Assembly: GCA_964646405.1 (NCBI GenBank)
Contig: CAZYDV010000222.1
Coordinates: 1 to 10,414, forward strand
DNA: 10,414 nt
Source: CAKZSB01 sp964646405
GTDB taxonomy: Bacteria > Pseudomonadota > Gammaproteobacteria > Granulosicoccales > Granulosicoccaceae
Direction of reading: 5' to 3'
Part shown: piece after piece, positions 7,318-10,414 of the stretch
Layout of the letters: each line of letters starts with the position of its first letter
How positions within the stretch are numbered: the first letter of the stretch is position 1
Made by a program: the position numbers and the translations under genes
The notes under the pieces: model-generated
The model's input: the letters and a program-made list of their open reading frames with translations, nothing else
What the model was told of the DNA's origin: nothing
The model's database searches: none

Positions 7318-7541
7318 CTGGCGGCAACCGTCAGAGTCGGTGCCTGATAGCCGGACACCCCCTTCAGCCTGCCAAGGCTGTGCGTTCCGATCACTCATGA
7401 TCTCGATACAAATCGCGATGGTTGCAGGCTTCATTGTTCGCCAGCGTCCGCAGGTTTTGATCGTGCATAACACGGCAAAGACTCAGATAGCCGCCACCCT
7501 TGCGCAGGCTGTCCGTTCGCATTAGTCTGTGGTTTTCTGTC

Positions 7542-7545
7542 GGAG
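7542..7545 (+). promoter_or_regulatory. Ribosome binding site that supports the TTG start at 7553
   Basis: GGAG ends 7 nt before the TTG at 7553. The alternative GTG at 7529 would put this site inside the coding region and add eight residues not expected in the family. Confidence 0.6.
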
Positions 7546-7552
7546 CAGACAC

Positions 7553-9124
7553 TTGGAAATCGCGCTATCACCCATCGAGTTCGCGCACCGCGCGCGTCGT
7601 CTCTATGCCGGCAAAGAGGCGGTGGTCGATGGCGAAAAACGCTTCACTTATGCGCAGTTTCTGGATCGTTGTGATCGCTGGTCTGCCGCACTGCAACAAC
7701 TTGGCATCACACAGGGCGATCGCGTCGCCTATATCGCACCCAACACGCACACCCATCTTGAGGCCTACTACGCGGTGCCGCAGATCGGTGCCGTACTGGT
7801 GCCGATCAACTATCGACTGCTGTCGGAAGACTTCGAATACATCATCAATCACTGTGGTGCCAAAGCCATTTGTGTGCACCCGGACTACATCGATGCGATC
7901 GATGGAATCCGCTCGCAACTGCCAGGTGTCGAGCAATTCGTCGCTCTCAGCGATAGCCGCGATGGCTGGCTGGACTACGAACAACTCGTCAGCGACGCAA
8001 CGCCAGGCTTCGCAGCCGTTGAGATTGATGAAAGCGATCTGCTGACGATCAATTACACCAGCGGCACCACCGCGCGACCCAAGGGCGTGATGATCACCCA
8101 TCGCAACGCCTACCTGAACATCATGAATACGCTGGCGCATCAGCACCTGACACCCGCGGATCGCTATCTGTGGACACTGCCGATGTTTCACGCCAACGGC
8201 TGGACCTTCACCTGGCTCAACACCGCGCGCGGCATGACGCACGTCTGTCTGCCCAAAGTCGAACCCGAGCTGGTTTGCAAGGTGCTTGGCGATGAGAAAA
8301 TCACCATGCTGTGTGCCGCGCCGACGGTACTGATCAGTATCATCAACGCGCCAGCCGAGGCGCGCGCGGCCATTCCCGCGGGCGTCAGGCTCTTCACCGC
8401 AGGCGCACCGCCAGCTGCGGCCACGATCGAGGCACTCGAAAAGGGATTTGGCTGGCACCTGACGCACGTCTATGGCCTGACCGAAACCGCCCCGCTGATT
8501 TCCATCTGCGAATCGCGCCCCGAACACGCCGAGTTGTCCGCCGAGGATCTGGCCGTGGTCAAGGCGCGGCAGGGAGTGGAACTGGTTGGCTCGGGGGAGC
8601 TTCGCGTGGTCGATGACAACGGCGATGAAGTGCCGCACGATGGGCAGACGCTGGGCGAGATCACCGTGCGCGGCAACGTGGTGATGAAAGGCTATTACAA
8701 CGATCAGGCTGCAACCGATGCAGCGATCAAAAACGGCTGGTTCCACTCAGGCGACGCCGCCGTGGTGCACCCGGATGGTTTTCTGGAGATTCGCGATCGC
8801 TTCAAGGATGTGATCATCAGCGGTGGGGAGAATATATCTTCAGTAGAAGTGGAGGGCTGCCTGCTGCGTCATCCGGCAGTACAGGAAGTCGCGGTCGTGG
8901 GTATGGCGCATGAAAAATGGGGTGAATCGCCGCATGCGTTTGTGGTGTTGCAAGCCGGTGCCAGCGTCACTGAAGCGGATTTGAAGCAACACGTGCGCGA
9001 TCATCTGGCACATTTTAAAACCCCGCAATGGGTCAGCTTCGTCGATGAGCTGCCAAAGACCGCGACCGGCAAGGTACAGAAGTTTGTGCTGCGCGAGAAC
9101 AAAGCCGCGATCACTCGTCAATAG
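7553..9124 (+). CDS. Acyl-CoA synthetase (AMP-forming), DmdB/FadD-like
   Basis: This cytoplasmic enzyme activates a carboxylic acid to its CoA thioester through an acyl-AMP. From TTG 7553 it is 523 residues, the usual length. ANL-superfamily motifs, in order, are YTSGTTARPKG (168-178, ATP phosphate loop), MFHANGW (211-217), VYGLTE (306-311) and a GDAAV loop (400-404) holding the ribose-binding Asp. RDRFKDVIISGGENIS (415-429) spans the domain hinge, and PKTATGK (501-507) has catalytic Lys507. The phrases YLWTLPMFH, INAPAE, KARQGV and IISGGENISSVEVE place it in the branch with methylmercaptopropionate-CoA ligase (DmdB) and medium-chain acyl-CoA synthetases rather than long-chain FadD. The substrate cannot be read from sequence. 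It heads a two-gene unit with the CoA-transferase 14 nt downstream. Confidence 0.92.
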   Translation: MEIALSPIEFAHRARRLYAGKEAVVDGEKRFTYAQFLDRCDRWSAALQQLGITQGDRVAYIAPNTHTHLEAYYAVPQIGAVLVPINYRLLSEDFEYIINHCGAKAICVHPDYIDAIDGIRSQLPGVEQFVALSDSRDGWLDYEQLVSDATPGFAAVEIDESDLLTINYTSGTTARPKGVMITHRNAYLNIMNTLAHQHLTPADRYLWTLPMFHANGWTFTWLNTARGMTHVCLPKVEPELVCKVLGDEKITMLCAAPTVLISIINAPAEARAAIPAGVRLFTAGAPPAAATIEALEKGFGWHLTHVYGLTETAPLISICESRPEHAELSAEDLAVVKARQGVELVGSGELRVVDDNGDEVPHDGQTLGEITVRGNVVMKGYYNDQAATDAAIKNGWFHSGDAAVVHPDGFLEIRDRFKDVIISGGENISSVEVEGCLLRHPAVQEVAVVGMAHEKWGESPHAFVVLQAGASVTEADLKQHVRDHLAHFKTPQWVSFVDELPKTATGKVQKFVLRENKAAITRQ

Positions 9125-9138
9125 AAAGCGAAACCTGC

Positions 9139-10344
9139 ATGCAAAACGGCCAGTATCAGCCTGATTCCAACGGCGCGCTTACGGGCGTTCGAGTAGTCGA
9201 TATGACGCGCCTCGCTGCCGGCAATATGCTCACGCGGATGCTGGTCGACTTTGGTGCCGAGGTCATCAAGATTGAACGCCCCGGTGTCGGCGATGACCTG
9301 CGTGGTTTTGGCGAGGGCCATGTGTGGTGGAAGGAATACGCACGGTCGAAGAAAAGTTTTACCCTTAACTTCAGAACAGACGAGGGTGCCCGCCTGTTGC
9401 TCGAGCTAATCGCAAAAGCTGACATGCTGGTTGAGAATTTTGTGCCCGGCACACTGGAAAAATGGGGGCTGAGGCCGGACGATTTGTGGAAAATCAATCC
9501 TGGCCTTGTCATCGTCAGGGTATCAGGCTATGGCCAGACCGGTCCCTACGCCCATAAACCCGGGTTCGGAACACTGGTCGAAGCCATGACAGGTTTTGCC
9601 GACATGACCGGCTTTCCGGACAAGCCACCACTGCTGCCGCCCATGGCGCTGGCCGACATGATTGCCGGTATCGCCGGATTCGGCGGTGCACTGGCGGCCT
9701 TATTTGCACGAGAAAAGGGGGCGGTCAAAGGGCAGGTCGTGGATCTGTCTTTGTTCGAGCCACTGTTCAGCGTGATCGGTCCATGGCAGGGCCACTATCA
9801 CGCCAATGGTAAAATACCGGTCCGTGAGGGCAACCTCAGCAAGATCGCAGCCCCTCGCAATACCTACCTGTGCGCGGATGGCAAGTACCTGGCGCTGTCG
9901 GCATCCATGCAATCCATGTGGGAGAAAGTGGCGATCAGTATCGGCCGCGAGGAGCTGATCAGCGATCCTCGTTTCCTGACCGGCAACGACCGGATAGAGA
10001 ATATGGTCGAGCTGGATGAGATCGTCGCCACTTACATGAGATCACACACACTTGACGAAAACCTCGCCCACTTCGGTGCCGCCGGTGTGACGGTGGGCCC
10101 GATCTGCGATCCCACAGACCTTAAAGACCACGAATATATTCGCGGTCGGGCCGTAGTGGAAGATTTCCCGGATGAAGATTACGGCACCATGCCGTTGCAC
10201 ACGCCCTTTCCCAGGCTCAGTGAAACGCCGGGGACGATACGAGCGCAAGCCCCCGCGATGGGTCAGCACAATGACGAGATACTGGAAATGCTGGGCTATA
10301 GTGACGATGAGCAGCAACGGTTGCGCGACGCGGGAGTCGTATAG
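9139..10344 (+). CDS. Family III (CaiB/BaiF) CoA-transferase
   Basis: This 401-residue protein moves CoA between carboxylic acids through an aspartyl anhydride/thioester intermediate. It belongs to the family of formyl-CoA transferase, CaiB and succinyl-CoA:carboxylate CoA-transferases. It begins with GVRVVDMTRLAAGNMLTRMLVDFGAEVIKIE cut into the usual blocks: VDMTR (20-24), then DFGAEVIKIERP (37-48). ENFVPGTLEKWGL (99-111) and RVSGYGQTGPY (127-137) follow. The catalytic Asp is D173 in MALADMIAG, matching Asp169 of formyl-CoA transferase. The C-terminal half has LVEAMTG, the NTYLCADGKYLALS strand pair, and the late GVTVGPI segment. The ATG at 9139 has only weak purine content upstream, consistent with coupling to the ligase. 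The pair suggests two routes, ATP-driven and CoA-exchange, for activating related acids. Donor and acceptor are unknown. Confidence 0.93.
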   Translation: MQNGQYQPDSNGALTGVRVVDMTRLAAGNMLTRMLVDFGAEVIKIERPGVGDDLRGFGEGHVWWKEYARSKKSFTLNFRTDEGARLLLELIAKADMLVENFVPGTLEKWGLRPDDLWKINPGLVIVRVSGYGQTGPYAHKPGFGTLVEAMTGFADMTGFPDKPPLLPPMALADMIAGIAGFGGALAALFAREKGAVKGQVVDLSLFEPLFSVIGPWQGHYHANGKIPVREGNLSKIAAPRNTYLCADGKYLALSASMQSMWEKVAISIGREELISDPRFLTGNDRIENMVELDEIVATYMRSHTLDENLAHFGAAGVTVGPICDPTDLKDHEYIRGRAVVEDFPDEDYGTMPLHTPFPRLSETPGTIRAQAPAMGQHNDEILEMLGYSDDEQQRLRDAGVV

Positions 10345-10388
10345 ACGCCACAACGAAAGGCGCAAATACAAATCCCGAAAAACCGTAG

Positions 10389-10414
10389 GGTAGGTAAGCC
10401 AAAGCGCACCTACC
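10389..10414 (+). repeat. REP-like intergenic hairpin at the right edge
   Basis: GGTAGGT (10389-10395) and ACCTACC (10408-10414) form a 7-bp stem. Inside it GC (10398-10399) can pair with GC (10404-10405) around CAAA. With the preceding CGTAGG it resembles the GTAGGGTGGGC...GCCCACC hairpins scattered between genes in many gammaproteobacteria. It starts 45 nt after the CoA-transferase stop and may run beyond the window. No T-tract is visible. Confidence 0.5.

Larger units (their letters stand above)
7170..7552. other. Non-coding gap of 383 nt
   Basis: This gap lies between the lipoprotein and the acyl-CoA synthetase. It holds the hairpin at 7180-7205, the inverted repeat at 7304-7317, and presumably the promoter of the acyl-CoA synthetase/CoA-transferase pair. 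I found no clear -35/-10 pair. Short open frames on both strands here lack ribosome binding sites and family resemblance. Confidence 0.6.

Noticed and set aside
7243..7473. Minus-strand 76-codon open frame in the non-coding gap
   Set aside because: There is no ribosome binding site before its start and no domain or composition suggesting a real protein.
7340..7525. Plus-strand 61-codon open frame (GTG start) in the same gap
   Set aside because: It has a weak upstream site and a Cys/Arg-rich sequence without family pattern. It is not supported as a gene.
7568..8746. Long open frame of 392 codons on the minus strand
   Set aside because: It lies opposite the acyl-CoA synthetase, which has all its family motifs. 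The minus-strand product shows no family resemblance and is a codon-bias shadow.

Overview
The window looks like chromosomal DNA from a Gram-negative, moderately GC-rich bacterium, most likely a proteobacterium. The basis is a lipobox lipoprotein, Shine-Dalgarno-led genes, several TTG/GTG starts, and a GTAGGGTAGGT...ACCTACC hairpin of a kind common between gammaproteobacterial genes. No rRNA, tRNA or marker gene is present, so the taxonomy is inference. All six complete genes and one partial gene lie on the + strand. No mobile element, CRISPR array or RNA gene was seen.

Left block (2-4795), a probable catabolic operon. It holds the C-terminal part of a hydantoinase/oxoprolinase A subunit (2-1243) and a B subunit with an extra C-terminal NTF2/SnoaL-like domain (1251-3323). 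These are followed by a fold-type II PLP enzyme of the D-cysteine desulfhydrase/ACC deaminase family (3356-4417) and a small Dabb-domain protein (4484-4795). Gaps are 7, 32 and 66 nt. The A and B subunits together normally hydrolyse or carboxylate small molecules with ATP, as in opening of hydantoins or 5-oxoproline. The PLP enzyme would then take apart a small amino acid. The substrate is not known. The PLP enzyme carries the residues that mark ACC deaminases rather than D-cysteine desulfhydrases.

Middle block (4796-7552). A 250-nt gap leads to a large secreted lipoprotein (5046-7169) built of beta-rich modules with a C-terminal lectin/LamG-like region. A GC-rich hairpin follows its stop. 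A 383-nt non-coding gap then holds one perfect inverted repeat, ATTGTC-AC-GACAAT, which could be an operator.

Right block (7553-10344), a two-gene unit for CoA thioester metabolism: a DmdB/FadD-like acyl-CoA synthetase (TTG start) and, 14 nt on, a family III (CaiB/BaiF) CoA-transferase with its catalytic Asp. The window ends in a repeat-like hairpin (10389-10414).

Most of the window is ordinary metabolic gene content. The points worth a second look are the HyuB-NTF2 fusion, the ACC-deaminase-type active site in a DcyD-like protein, and the grouping of these with a Dabb protein. I saw no clear defence, mobile or new RNA system.
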